This document shows, piece by piece, positions 4,919 through 12,804 of a stretch of DNA of 17,147 bases. A program made the position numbers and the translations under genes. The notes under the pieces were generated by a model, which did no database searches, was not told the origin of the DNA, and saw only the letters and a program-made list of their open reading frames with translations. Origin of the DNA: an uncultured Acholeplasmataceae bacterium (GTDB taxonomy: Bacteria; Bacillota_I; Bacilli_A; RF39; UBA660); the NCBI GenBank assembly GCA_905203475.1, contig CAJKWD010000024.1, positions 1 to 17,147 of the forward strand, given 5' to 3'. Position 1 is the stretch's first letter, and each line of letters starts with the position of its first letter.

Positions 4919-6158
4919 ACATAGAAACAGGAACTTTTTTCTGTTTCTTTTTTATCCAATTTTTTCCTTCTACTAGTCTTGTTGTAAGCATTGCACTTAC
5001 ACTATCACCAGTGACATTTAAGCAAGTTGCTGGTGGATCTACTAGCCATCCAATGGTTGCGATAATGGCAAATGCTTCTGGTGGGAATCCATATAGACTG
5101 ACAATTAACATTTCTCCAATCAGTCCACCCCCAGGAATTCCACTCATTACTACAGCACTTAATACCGCAATTAAAATAGCTGTTCCAATGGTATAAATAT
5201 CATTAAATGGTTTTCCAAAAATACTAAATAAGAATACGATTTTTAAAATCGCTGCCATAGCGCTTCCTTCCATATGCATAGTAGCACCAATTGGTAGGGT
5301 TACTTCACGGATATCTTTTGGAACTTTCATTTTCTCTGTCTGTTCTAAGTTTGTTGGAAGACTTGCTAAAGAACTTTGGGTAGCCAGAGATGTAATAGTA
5401 ATTGGAAATTGATGTTTGTAAAAAAGACGGATTCCTTTTTTACCACCTGCTAAATATGCATATAAAGTATAGAAGACAATAAAGTAGACTACACATAATA
5501 CATAGTAGATGACCATACTTTTCGCATAACTACCAATTAAATTTGGACCAAATTCACCAATTAAACTAGCAAAGTATGCCATTAATCCAATTGGGGCATA
5601 ATACATGATAATTGTTACAATTTTCATCATGATTTTAGATAATGCATCTAATCCTTTAGCAATACATTCTCCTTGCTTACCAATAATACTAGTACCGATA
5701 CCAAATAGACATGAGAAGATGATTAGTGGCAGCATATGTTCTCGTGACATAATTTGAGAAAAATCACTCACTGTGATTGCTTCTACAATTTGTTTTCCTA
5801 TGTCTGCATTTTGAACTACTTCACTGGCATCCATGGCAATTTTTCCATTTCCAACTGGGTCAATTACGAGAAGGACAATGACCATTAGTACAGCAGCTAC
5901 AGCACTTGTAGCAAAGAAAACAAGAAAAACATATTTTAAAATCCTTCCCAACCTTCGCATATCTACCATATTTGCAACACTACTACTAATGGTAAAGAAG
6001 ACTAGAGGAACAACAATGGTATACATTAAATTTAAAAAGATTTCTCCAAGTGGTTTTAAGACATTAGCATTTTCTTCTAAAATAACCCCTAAAAGACATC
6101 CAATAATAATCGAACATAATAAAACGATAGGGAATAGATAGGACTTTAATCTCTTCAT
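4917..6158 (-). CDS. Dicarboxylate/amino-acid:cation symporter (DAACS/SDF family)
   Basis: This 413-residue polytopic membrane protein of the GltPh/EAAT fold imports a small carboxylate or amino acid using a cation gradient. Visible landmarks are the serine-rich hairpin HP1 (ATQSSLASLP, 259-268), TM7 PIGATMHMEG (289-298), the HP2 tip SGIPGGG (339-345) and TM8 DPPATCLNVTGD (374-385). By alignment from memory to GltPh, Asp374 matches D394, Asn381 matches N401 and Asp385 matches D405. The arginine that reads an acidic side chain (R397) is Ala377, which points to a neutral substrate rather than glutamate/aspartate. TM7 has HME in place of the usual NMD, at a sodium-site position. The start at 6158 is preceded by GGAGG. 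It is transcribed divergently from the small membrane-protein gene and convergently with the thioredoxin-like gene. Confidence 0.88.
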   Translation of the reverse strand: MKRLKSYLFPIVLLCSIIIGCLLGVILEENANVLKPLGEIFLNLMYTIVVPLVFFTISSSVANMVDMRRLGRILKYVFLVFFATSAVAAVLMVIVLLVIDPVGNGKIAMDASEVVQNADIGKQIVEAITVSDFSQIMSREHMLPLIIFSCLFGIGTSIIGKQGECIAKGLDALSKIMMKIVTIIMYYAPIGLMAYFASLIGEFGPNLIGSYAKSMVIYYVLCVVYFIVFYTLYAYLAGGKKGIRLFYKHQFPITITSLATQSSLASLPTNLEQTEKMKVPKDIREVTLPIGATMHMEGSAMAAILKIVFLFSIFGKPFNDIYTIGTAILIAVLSAVVMSGIPGGGLIGEMLIVSLYGFPPEAFAIIATIGWLVDPPATCLNVTGDSVSAMLTTRLVEGKNWIKKKQKKVPVSM

Positions 6159-6175
6159 AATAACCTCCTTACCAA

Positions 6176-6181
6176 ATTATA
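6176..6181 (-). promoter_or_regulatory. -10 element of the symporter gene
   Basis: On the minus strand this reads TATAAT, with transcription predicted to start about 10 bp upstream of the GGAGG ribosome site. The -35 at 17 bp (GTCAAA) is weak and overlaps the -35 of the divergent plus-strand promoter at 6200-6205, so the two promoters share DNA. Confidence 0.5.
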
Positions 6182-6199
6182 TGTGAAAGATGTAGAAAT

Positions 6200-6228
6200 T
6201 TGACAGGGTTTCATTTTTATGTTAGGAT
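6200..6228 (+). promoter_or_regulatory. Promoter of the small membrane-protein gene
   Basis: Consensus TTGACA (6200-6205), a 17-bp spacer and TAGGAT (6223-6228) with extended TGT. It excludes an ATG-like start at 6200 and supports the start at 6257. Confidence 0.75.
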
Positions 6229-6256
6229 AAGCCATATTTTAAAGGGGGAGAAGAGT

Positions 6257-6820
6257 ATGCAATTTAAAAGTAGTGTGTCACAAGATGATTATTTAAAAAG
6301 AGTAAGTCAAGAGGAAGTAAGTGTAGAGCCAACCAAAAAACACTTTCATGATTCAAAAGCAGAATTAGAAAAAGCATATGAACAGACAGATGTGAATCAT
6401 ATGATTGAACCTGAGTATCAAGAAGAAGAAATTTCAGACGAAGTAAAGGAACAAGATCAAGATACATATGTAGAAGGAAATAAAATAGCTGTACTTTTAG
6501 ATAAAGCGTTAGATTTTACAGATAAAGCAAAACAAGTACTTCCTACAAAGTATGGAAAAGTATCTGTTTATGCTGATGAGTTAATTACCAAACATTATGA
6601 TGGTAAAAGAAAAGCGGTTAGAAACTTTGTCTTAGCTGTAGGTTCTGCAGGCGTTTTCCTTGTTTTTTCACCATTCTGGATAAAATTGATTTCAGGTATT
6701 AGTACTGCTATCAATACATATTGGCTTTTCACAAAATATGAAGTGGTAGAAAAGGATAATACCGCAGATATGTTAAACTATATTCAAAATACAGAGTCAG
6801 AAAAAGTAAAAAGAAGATAA
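6257..6820 (+). CDS. Conserved-looking small membrane protein, unknown function
   Basis: I do not recognise this 187-residue protein. The first 75 residues are hydrophilic and acidic, rich in Glu, Gln and Asp, and probably disordered. Residues 75-120 form an amphipathic, lysine-containing stretch (LLDKALDFTDKAKQVLPTKY). Residues 122-150 hold one or two hydrophobic segments (FVLAVGSAGVFLVFSPFWIK, then LISGISTAINTYWLF). A short polar tail ends KVKRR. The start ATG 6257 follows GGGGGAGAAG. It is a single-gene unit with its own promoter and a terminator overlapping its stop codon. Confidence 0.65.
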   Translation: MQFKSSVSQDDYLKRVSQEEVSVEPTKKHFHDSKAELEKAYEQTDVNHMIEPEYQEEEISDEVKEQDQDTYVEGNKIAVLLDKALDFTDKAKQVLPTKYGKVSVYADELITKHYDGKRKAVRNFVLAVGSAGVFLVFSPFWIKLISGISTAINTYWLFTKYEVVEKDNTADMLNYIQNTESEKVKRR

Positions 6821-6838
6821 ACTTATCTTCTTTTTTTT
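6811..6838 (+). terminator. Intrinsic terminator of the small membrane-protein gene
   Basis: AAGAAGATAA pairs with TTATCTTCTT around a very small loop, followed by T's to 6838. The left arm is the last codons and stop of the gene. Confidence 0.85.
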
Positions 6839-6897
6839 CATAAACAATAAATTTAGTGGATATCATATTCATTAAATTTGTGAAAGGAAGGTCAGTT

Positions 6898-9800
6898 ATG
6901 GGAAAAACTGAAAAAAGACGATTTTTGTTGGTGTCTTTTGTTAGTATGATTGCCATAATGATTGTTGGAGGGTTTGCTGTTGCCCAAACCAATGATGGTA
7001 AGATTGAACTGACAAAAACTGCAACAAAAGTCTATGAAGGAGTGGATAGTTCTAATCAAGAATATGGTAGATTAGCAAAAGTTGACTTAGACGTAAAGGC
7101 TAATTCCTATGTTGAAGGAACTGTTTCAAAACAACTTGATATTGTCTTAGTTGTTGATGGCTCTGGATCCATGGCTTATGGGCCAAATGGAGAATGGGAT
7201 TATACGGGAACTCCTCGTATTGATTCATTAATTAAAACAACGCATGATTTTATTAATGAAATCATGGATGATAAAGGCAATGTCAAATTAGGATTAGTAG
7301 AATATGGTGATGATGTAAAACATGCATACCAAATGACTACAGACAAAAAGACTGCTCTAACATATGTGAATGACCTATCAGCATCTGGAGGAACCAATTT
7401 ACAATCTGGAATTGAAAAAGCACACCAATTATTAAATAAAGGTGGTAGAACAGATGTTCCTAAAGTTGTAATTGTTTTAACAGACGGAGTACCAACTTTT
7501 TTTAATCACAATGGTCATACATATGGTCATGGAAATGATTATGATTCAGTCTGCATTGATTGGGGATTCTTTCGATGCAATGAGTATAAATCACCAGTCG
7601 AAGCAGCAAAAGAGGAGTTGGATGATTTAAAATCCGCTTATAAGACTGCAGATGTTTATACAATTACTTTTGGAAATGAACAAGAAGCAGCTAGTTTATT
7701 AGAGACAATTAATCCAGAAAGTACAGAACCAATTTATAAAAATTTGGAGGCTTTAACTGGAGAAGAATTAGGAGATATTTTTGATAATATTATTGATATT
7801 ATGCAAAATGTTGTAGGTAAAGATAGTGTCGTAACCGATGTTATTCCAAAGGAATTTGAATTAACAGAAGCATCACAAAAAGCATTAAGTGAACAAGGTA
7901 TTCAAATTGTAAATAATGAAGATGGAACGACGACATTAATCTGGAATATTGGGAATATAGAAGCAAACAAGACAAATCATCTTTCTTATGAAATTATTGC
8001 TAAAGATGATTATTATGGAAGCATGTATACCAATGAAAGTGCAACATTAAAAACAACAGTACAAGAAGAAAATCCATACTATGATGATACAAAACTATCA
8101 TTAGTATTTGATCAACCAACTGTAGATATACCTGCAATTGTAAATGATGATCATTATCAATCTAATCCTACTTATGAAGGATATGAGGAACAAACAATTA
8201 ATGGAAATTCTATTTTAACAAATGATTTGAATAAAAATGTATTAAAAGATTCTAATATGATTACAGGAACAATTTCTGTAGAAGACCATATTGTAATCAA
8301 TGAAAATGAAAATACTGTAAAGAATTCAGATGGAAGTTATAATTTATATAAAAATGGTACATTACAAGGCGTTTTAACTGTTAATCAAGATGGTACATTT
8401 AAATTTACACCAGAAGCAAATGTAACAGGTGAAATTACCTTTACATATCATCTTCAAACTGAAATTACGAGATTTGATAAAAAATCATATGTGTATAGTA
8501 ATAATGCAACTGTTACATTAAATATCAAAAGTCGTCCAAAAACAGAGGTATCAGGAACGAAAACATGGGTTGATGATAATAACCAAGATGGAGTAAGACC
8601 AAACTCTATTACTGTTCGTTTAATAGGTAAAGTAGACGAAAAAGTAGTGGTATCACAATCAAAAGAAGTAACAGGAAGCAAAGATTGGAAATACCAATTC
8701 TCAAATTTACCTCGTTATGAAGTAGGTCATGAGGGAGAAGATGCATACTTGATCTCTTATGAAATTACTGAAGATACAGTAAAAGGTTATAAAGCAACTT
8801 ATGATGGTTATAATATTATCAATACACATACACCATTAAAGACGACAATTGCAGGAACAAAAACATGGGATGATAATAATAACCAAGATGGTGTAAGACC
8901 AGAATCTATTACAGTTATTTTAACTGGAACTGCTAATGGTCAAAAAGTAGTAGAAGATAGTAAGATAGTAACTGCCGAAGATGGATGGAAATATTCATTT
9001 GAAGATGTAGATCAATATTATAATGGAACTAAAATTGAATATTCTATTAGTGAAAAGGCGGTATCTTCTTATACTGGAAAAGTAACAGGTTATAATATTA
9101 CGAACACACATACTCCAGTTAAAATTACGATTCATGGAGAAAAACAATGGGTAGATAGTAATAATAAAGATGGACTTCGTCCTAATTCAATTACTGTCGA
9201 CTTAATTGGTACTGCTAAAGGAAATACAGTTGTTACTAAAACAACGAAAGTAACAAAAAATATGAATTGGCAATACGAATTTACGAACTTAGATAAATAT
9301 TATCAAGGAGAGGAAATTCAATACACTGTTAAAGAACAAACTGTAAATCATTATGAAACAACATATGATGAGAAAAATCCATATATCATTATTAATACAC
9401 ATAGTCCAAAAAATATCACTGTAAGTGGTACAAAGACATGGGTAGATGAAAATAACCAATATGGTAGACCAAATTCTATTACTGTGATTCTAAGTGGAAA
9501 AATTGGTGAAGAAGAAGTTATTCATCAAACACAAGAAGTTACTCCAGATATGAATGGTGAGTGGAAGTATCAATTTACAAACTTACCAGAATATCAAGAT
9601 GGTGAATTGATTAACTATACTGTTGATGAAGCTAATGTGCAAGACTATGATAAAAAAGTAGATGGATATAATATTACGAATACTTATAATCCAGAAACCG
9701 TTACAATTAATGGTGTTAAAATCTGGAATGATAATGACAATCAGGATGGAAAAAGACCAGAATCGATTACTGTTTATCTACTTGCTAACGGAGAACGTGT

Positions 9801-10680
9801 AGCAACAACAACTGTTACAAAGGCTGGAAATTGGGAATTCTCATTTAAAGATCAAGTAAAAAATGCGAATGGAGTACCAATTGTCTATACTGTCGAAGAA
9901 GAAAGTGTAGATGGATATACAACTGAAATCAAAGATTTCACAATTACTAATACACATACTCCAGAAAAAGTATCATACCATGTACAAAAAGTATGGAATG
10001 ATAATAATAATCAAGATGGTATCCGTCCAGAATCAATCACTGTTCACTTACTTGCAAATGGAGTAGAAATTGCTTCACAAGTAATTAGTGAAAGTAATAA
10101 TTGGGAATATACATTTGAAAATTTAGATAAATATCAAAATGGAATACCAATTGAATATCAAATTGTAGAAGATGAAGTAAAAGGTTATGAATCAAGTATT
10201 TCTGATTCCATTACAGAAACAGATAATAACCAGACAATTGTCATTGAAAATACACACAAACCAGAAACAATTGATATTACAGTTGATAAAGTATGGGATG
10301 ATGATAATAATGCATATCAAAGTAGACCAGAATCAATTACTGTTCATTTATATGCAAATGGTATTTTAAGTCAAACTGTAACATTAACTGCTGAAAATAA
10401 TTGGTCTTATACATTTGCTGATTTAGCAAAATATGCGAATGGAGTAGAAATTGAATATACCATTGTAGAAGAAGAAGTACCAGGTTATACGACAACTTAT
10501 AATGGATATACAATTACAAATACATACAAGTATAAAGATAATGTAGGTTCAACAAGTGGAACAAGTGAAATTACTCCTCCAAATACAGGAGTTACTGAAA
10601 CACAAAGCGAAGATCATACACCTTTATATTTATCAGGTATTGCTTTGTTAGCACTATTGCTATTAAAGAAACAATATTAA
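6898..10680 (+). CDS. Cell-wall-anchored VWA/Cna-B surface protein (adhesin-like)
   Basis: This 1260-residue surface protein has a signal peptide at residues 1-33. A von Willebrand A domain spans about 80-280, with the MIDAS metal site Asp87-x-Ser89-x-Ser91 in VVDGSGSM, SGGTNLQSG and Asp196 in LTDGVPT. An Ig-like segment follows (about 300-420), then a cadherin/VCBS-like segment (about 425-545, with TFKFTPEANVTGEITFTYH). Seven Cna-B domains (549-1211) come next, each with the KxW...NNqDGxRPxSITV start and an ITNTHTP-type end. They probably form Lys-Asn isopeptide bonds that stiffen the stalk. The C-terminus has a PPNTG motif (1227-1231), a hydrophobic helix and KKQY, a variant LPxTG sorting signal. 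The start ATG 6898 follows AAGGAAGG. The sortase gene lies directly downstream. The likely role is adhesion or the tip of a pilus-like fibre; the ligand is unknown. Confidence 0.9.
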   Translation: MGKTEKRRFLLVSFVSMIAIMIVGGFAVAQTNDGKIELTKTATKVYEGVDSSNQEYGRLAKVDLDVKANSYVEGTVSKQLDIVLVVDGSGSMAYGPNGEWDYTGTPRIDSLIKTTHDFINEIMDDKGNVKLGLVEYGDDVKHAYQMTTDKKTALTYVNDLSASGGTNLQSGIEKAHQLLNKGGRTDVPKVVIVLTDGVPTFFNHNGHTYGHGNDYDSVCIDWGFFRCNEYKSPVEAAKEELDDLKSAYKTADVYTITFGNEQEAASLLETINPESTEPIYKNLEALTGEELGDIFDNIIDIMQNVVGKDSVVTDVIPKEFELTEASQKALSEQGIQIVNNEDGTTTLIWNIGNIEANKTNHLSYEIIAKDDYYGSMYTNESATLKTTVQEENPYYDDTKLSLVFDQPTVDIPAIVNDDHYQSNPTYEGYEEQTINGNSILTNDLNKNVLKDSNMITGTISVEDHIVINENENTVKNSDGSYNLYKNGTLQGVLTVNQDGTFKFTPEANVTGEITFTYHLQTEITRFDKKSYVYSNNATVTLNIKSRPKTEVSGTKTWVDDNNQDGVRPNSITVRLIGKVDEKVVVSQSKEVTGSKDWKYQFSNLPRYEVGHEGEDAYLISYEITEDTVKGYKATYDGYNIINTHTPLKTTIAGTKTWDDNNNQDGVRPESITVILTGTANGQKVVEDSKIVTAEDGWKYSFEDVDQYYNGTKIEYSISEKAVSSYTGKVTGYNITNTHTPVKITIHGEKQWVDSNNKDGLRPNSITVDLIGTAKGNTVVTKTTKVTKNMNWQYEFTNLDKYYQGEEIQYTVKEQTVNHYETTYDEKNPYIIINTHSPKNITVSGTKTWVDENNQYGRPNSITVILSGKIGEEEVIHQTQEVTPDMNGEWKYQFTNLPEYQDGELINYTVDEANVQDYDKKVDGYNITNTYNPETVTINGVKIWNDNDNQDGKRPESITVYLLANGERVATTTVTKAGNWEFSFKDQVKNANGVPIVYTVEEESVDGYTTEIKDFTITNTHTPEKVSYHVQKVWNDNNNQDGIRPESITVHLLANGVEIASQVISESNNWEYTFENLDKYQNGIPIEYQIVEDEVKGYESSISDSITETDNNQTIVIENTHKPETIDITVDKVWDDDNNAYQSRPESITVHLYANGILSQTVTLTAENNWSYTFADLAKYANGVEIEYTIVEEEVPGYTTTYNGYTITNTYKYKDNVGSTSGTSEITPPNTGVTETQSEDHTPLYLSGIALLALLLLKKQY
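8542..10530 (+). repeat. Seven tandem Cna-B repeats within the surface protein gene
   Basis: Repeat units start near 8542, 8842, 9121, 9409, 9694, 9964 and 10264, each 267-300 bp (about 89-100 residues). The most conserved part is the start, TWxDxNNQDGxRPxSITV. The first four have longer beta-strand inserts (IGKVDEKVVVSQ type). The last three share the LLANG/LYANG version and differ less from each other. Unit 4 has lost one residue in the loop (NNQYGRP instead of NNQDGVRP). Confidence 0.85.
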
Positions 10681-10703
10681 AGGATAGACTACTATCCTTT
10701 TTT
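10679..10703 (+). terminator. Intrinsic terminator of the surface protein gene
   Basis: AAAGGATAG (10679-10687), loop ACTA, CTATCCTTT (10692-10700) and further T's. It begins at the stop codon. Confidence 0.85.
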
Positions 10704-10705
10704 AT

Positions 10706-10734
10706 TTGCAACCATATTTACTTTGTGTTAGAAT
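10706..10734 (+). promoter_or_regulatory. Promoter of the sortase gene
   Basis: TTGCAA (10706-10711), a 17-bp spacer and TAGAAT (10729-10734) with extended TGT. The sortase is thus transcribed separately from its presumed substrate. Confidence 0.7.
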
Positions 10735-10754
10735 AAAACTGGTTTGGAGGAACT

Positions 10755-11456
10755 ATGAAAAAGAAATGTGTTATTTTGGTATTATTAATCATGATCGTGG
10801 GAATAATTATTAGCATACCTTTTGTAAATAAAAAAGAGCAGAAAGAAAAAGCTCATACATCAGTATCATCTCCTGAAATAAACGTTACAGAAGAAAACAA
10901 ATATGAGCAATTGATTCAAAATTACGGTCAGAATGTTATCGCATTTATTGAATTACCAGGTGTTTTTATAGAACCAGTAGGGCAGGCAGGAGACAATGAT
11001 TATTATCTAACACATAATATTCAACAAGAAAAAGATAGTAATGGAGCAATCTATTTAGATTATCGAATCAATTTTAATCAAAATCAAAAATTTATTATTT
11101 ATGGTCATAGCGATCCCCAATTGTCACTTCCGTTTGCCCAGTTAGCACATTATAATGATGAAACATTCTATACTCAACATCCAACTATTTATTTATATAC
11201 TAAAGAAAAAACATATACTTTTCAAATATTTTCATCTTATGTCGAAACAAGTGATTTTGATTATTTAAATATTAAAAGTTATAATGGACTTACATGGTTA
11301 GAACATTTACAAAAGTTAAAAAATAAATCACAATATGAAACAAATATTACATTAGAAGATGATAAAAAAGTATTAGTATTACAAACATGTAGTTTTGATT
11401 CAAAATATAAAAATAATCGTCAAAAATATCGTATTGTATTGGCTATTGAACAATAA
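10755..11456 (+). CDS. Sortase, class B-like
   Basis: This 233-residue membrane-anchored cysteine transpeptidase cleaves a sorting motif and joins the protein to peptidoglycan or to another pilin. An N-terminal membrane helix (about residues 4-24) is followed by a linker and the catalytic domain. YYLTHNIQQ...GAIYLDYR is typical of the SrtB family. The catalytic residues are visible: His118 in IYGHSD, Cys212 in LQTCSF (more usual TLxTC) and Arg226 in KYRIVL. The start ATG 10755 has TTGGAGG upstream. It lies next to the PPNTG-bearing surface protein, which is its most likely substrate. It is separated from cotE by 54 bp without a terminator, so some read-through into cotE is possible. Confidence 0.9.
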   Translation: MKKKCVILVLLIMIVGIIISIPFVNKKEQKEKAHTSVSSPEINVTEENKYEQLIQNYGQNVIAFIELPGVFIEPVGQAGDNDYYLTHNIQQEKDSNGAIYLDYRINFNQNQKFIIYGHSDPQLSLPFAQLAHYNDETFYTQHPTIYLYTKEKTYTFQIFSSYVETSDFDYLNIKSYNGLTWLEHLQKLKNKSQYETNITLEDDKKVLVLQTCSFDSKYKNNRQKYRIVLAIEQ

Positions 11457-11510
11457 TTATATGGACACTTTGAAAAAATCTCGCATATATTATGGTGAGG
11501 GGTGAGTAAA

Positions 11511-12062
11511 GTGGCCACATATAAAGAAATTGTAACAAAGGCTGTGATTGGAAAGGGTAAGAAATATTTTAAAAATAGTTACTCTTTAAAACCAGCAGAT
11601 AAGCCTTCTAATGTTCTTGGTTGTTGGGTGATTAATCATCAATTTAAAGGGTATAAATCCGGTGAAAATGTTGGTGTAGATGGCTCTTTTGATGTAAATA
11701 TTTGGTATTCTTATGAGAATGATAGTAAAACAACTGTTGTCAATAAAAAAATTGAGTATAATGAAGCGTTTCATGTTAAAACAAAAGAAAATACTAGTTT
11801 AACTGGGGATACAGATATTATTGTCAGATCTTTAAAACAACCATCTTGTAGTAATGTTCAAATTGATAATGATGGTACCATTCATTTTGATATTGAAAAG
11901 GAATTAGGGGTAGAACTTGTTGGTGAAACAAAAGTAAAAATTGCCATTGAGGATGATGAAGAACCATGGGAAGAAATCGAAGATGAACCAACAGAAGAAG
12001 TAATGAAAGAAATCGACAATCAAGTAAATGAAGATTATATCAATGAAAACACCAATGAATAA
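11511..12062 (+). CDS. cotE: CotE-like outer spore coat morphogenetic protein
   Basis: This 183-residue protein matches CotE of Bacillus, the scaffold that recruits outer coat proteins to the forespore. It has YKEIVTKAVIGKGKK near the N-terminus, then PSNVLGCWVINHQFKGYK, GSFDVNIWYSYENDSKTTVV and a block RSLKQPSCSNVQI, in the same order as the Bacillus protein. The tail is very acidic (DDEEPWEEIEDEPTEE), also as in CotE. The start is chosen at GTG 11511, which follows GAGGGGTGA by 5 bases and gives the family's N-terminus (M-x-x-Y). A GTG at 11502 is too close to a ribosome site. No other spore genes are visible here. Its presence suggests that the organism sporulates or recently did. Confidence 0.85.
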   Translation: MATYKEIVTKAVIGKGKKYFKNSYSLKPADKPSNVLGCWVINHQFKGYKSGENVGVDGSFDVNIWYSYENDSKTTVVNKKIEYNEAFHVKTKENTSLTGDTDIIVRSLKQPSCSNVQIDNDGTIHFDIEKELGVELVGETKVKIAIEDDEEPWEEIEDEPTEEVMKEIDNQVNEDYINENTNE

Positions 12063-12073
12063 TTGGTGTTTTT
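12046..12073 (+). terminator. Intrinsic terminator of cotE
   Basis: AAAACACCAAT (12046-12056), 5-nt loop, ATTGGTGTTTT (12062-12072). The left arm is inside the last codons of the gene. Confidence 0.85.
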
Positions 12074-12089
12074 AATACATATATTTAAC

Positions 12090-12111
12090 TGTCAACCAAA
12101 AATAGTTGACA
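12090..12111. promoter_or_regulatory. Inverted repeat overlapping the rpsP -35 box (possible operator)
   Basis: TGTCAAC (12090-12096), 8 bp, GTTGACA (12105-12111). The right arm contains the -35 hexamer. A bound dimer would cover the promoter. No regulator is identified, and the repeat may be chance because it includes the TTGACA hexamer. Confidence 0.35.
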
Positions 12112-12134
12112 ATAAGAAATAATTATGTTAGAAT
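12106..12134 (+). promoter_or_regulatory. Promoter of rpsP-khpA
   Basis: Perfect TTGACA (12106-12111), a 17-bp spacer and TAGAAT (12129-12134) with extended TGT. This is a strong promoter, as expected for a ribosomal protein gene. Confidence 0.85.
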
Positions 12135-12157
12135 GATTACAGATTGGAGGGAATACT

Positions 12158-12436
12158 ATGGCAGTTAAATTAAGACTAAAGAGAATGGGTGCTAAGAAAA
12201 AACCATTTTATCGTGTTGTAGCAGCTGATTCTAGAGCAAAAAGAGATGGAAAAGTTATCGCTGAAGTTGGAACTTATAATCCATTAAAAAATCCTGCTGA
12301 AATTAACTTAAACAAAGAAGAAATCATGAAATGGTTAAGTAATGGAGCAGAACCTACTGATACTGTAAGAAACATCTTAAGCAAAGAAGGAATTTTAAAA
12401 GAATTCCACGAATCAAAAGCAAAGAAAGCAAACTAA
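12158..12436 (+). CDS. rpsP: 30S ribosomal protein S16
   Basis: The 92-residue bS16 protein binds 16S rRNA in the small-subunit body. Family landmarks are the N-terminal VKLRLKRMGAKKKPFYRVV, then ADSRAKRDGK, VGTYNPL and a C-terminal part with LSNGAEPTDTV. Length is normal. TTGGAGGG lies 8 bases before ATG. It is followed after one base by khpA, the usual Bacillota order (rpsP-ylqC). The rimM and trmD genes that commonly follow are not here, because a terminator closes the unit after khpA. Confidence 0.98.
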   Translation: MAVKLRLKRMGAKKKPFYRVVAADSRAKRDGKVIAEVGTYNPLKNPAEINLNKEEIMKWLSNGAEPTDTVRNILSKEGILKEFHESKAKKAN

Positions 12437-12437
12437 A

Positions 12438-12683
12438 TTGGATTTCGTACCACTTACTGAATTTTTAGTAAAATCAGTTGTAAAAGAACCAGATATGGTT
12501 CGTGTAAAAGCTTTTGAGGATGATGAAGACAAAGTCGTAATTGAGGTATTAGTAAGTCAAGAAGATATGGGCCGTGTAATTGGAAGAAAAGGTGCAATTG
12601 CCAATGCAATTCGTACCATTGTACAAGCTTCTAGTTATATTCATGAAAATAAGTTAGTTACAATTAATATTGATGCTTTTTAA
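12438..12683 (+). CDS. khpA: KH-domain RNA-binding protein KhpA (YlqC)
   Basis: This 81-residue protein is one KH domain with the RNA-contacting GxxG loop Gly-Arg-Lys-Gly (49-52) in GRVIGRKGAIANAI. It matches KhpA/YlqC, which pairs with KhpB/Jag in other Bacillota to bind RNA and affect cell division and wall growth. It starts with TTG at 12438, one base after the rpsP stop and with no clear ribosome site, so translation is probably coupled to rpsP. Confidence 0.93.
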   Translation: MDFVPLTEFLVKSVVKEPDMVRVKAFEDDEDKVVIEVLVSQEDMGRVIGRKGAIANAIRTIVQASSYIHENKLVTINIDAF

Positions 12684-12713
12684 AATAAGTTAGGATATCC
12701 TAACTTATTTTTT
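12682..12713. terminator. Strong intrinsic terminator after khpA
   Basis: AAAATAAGTTAGGA (12682-12695) and TCCTAACTTATTTT (12698-12711) form a perfect 14-bp stem with the loop drawn from the central TATA-like bases, followed by T's. It begins inside the stop codon and can work in both directions. Confidence 0.9.
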
Positions 12714-12804
12714 CAAATAAATGTCTAACAAAAAGTAAATGATTCATTTTCTCACATATTTTTGAGACTTCTATGATAAAATAAAAATAGAAAGGAAAAT
12801 GTCT

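Noticed and set aside
5833..6141. Plus-strand ORF of 102 codons opposite the symporter gene
   Set aside because: It is a shadow of a strongly supported transporter gene on the minus strand.
11463..11491. SigE-type sporulation promoter before cotE (GGACACT ... CATATATT)
   Set aside because: The -10 part fits CATACAAT-like sequences, but the -35 matches only about half of the expected bases, and the predicted start would fall on the ribosome site. Too weak to annotate.
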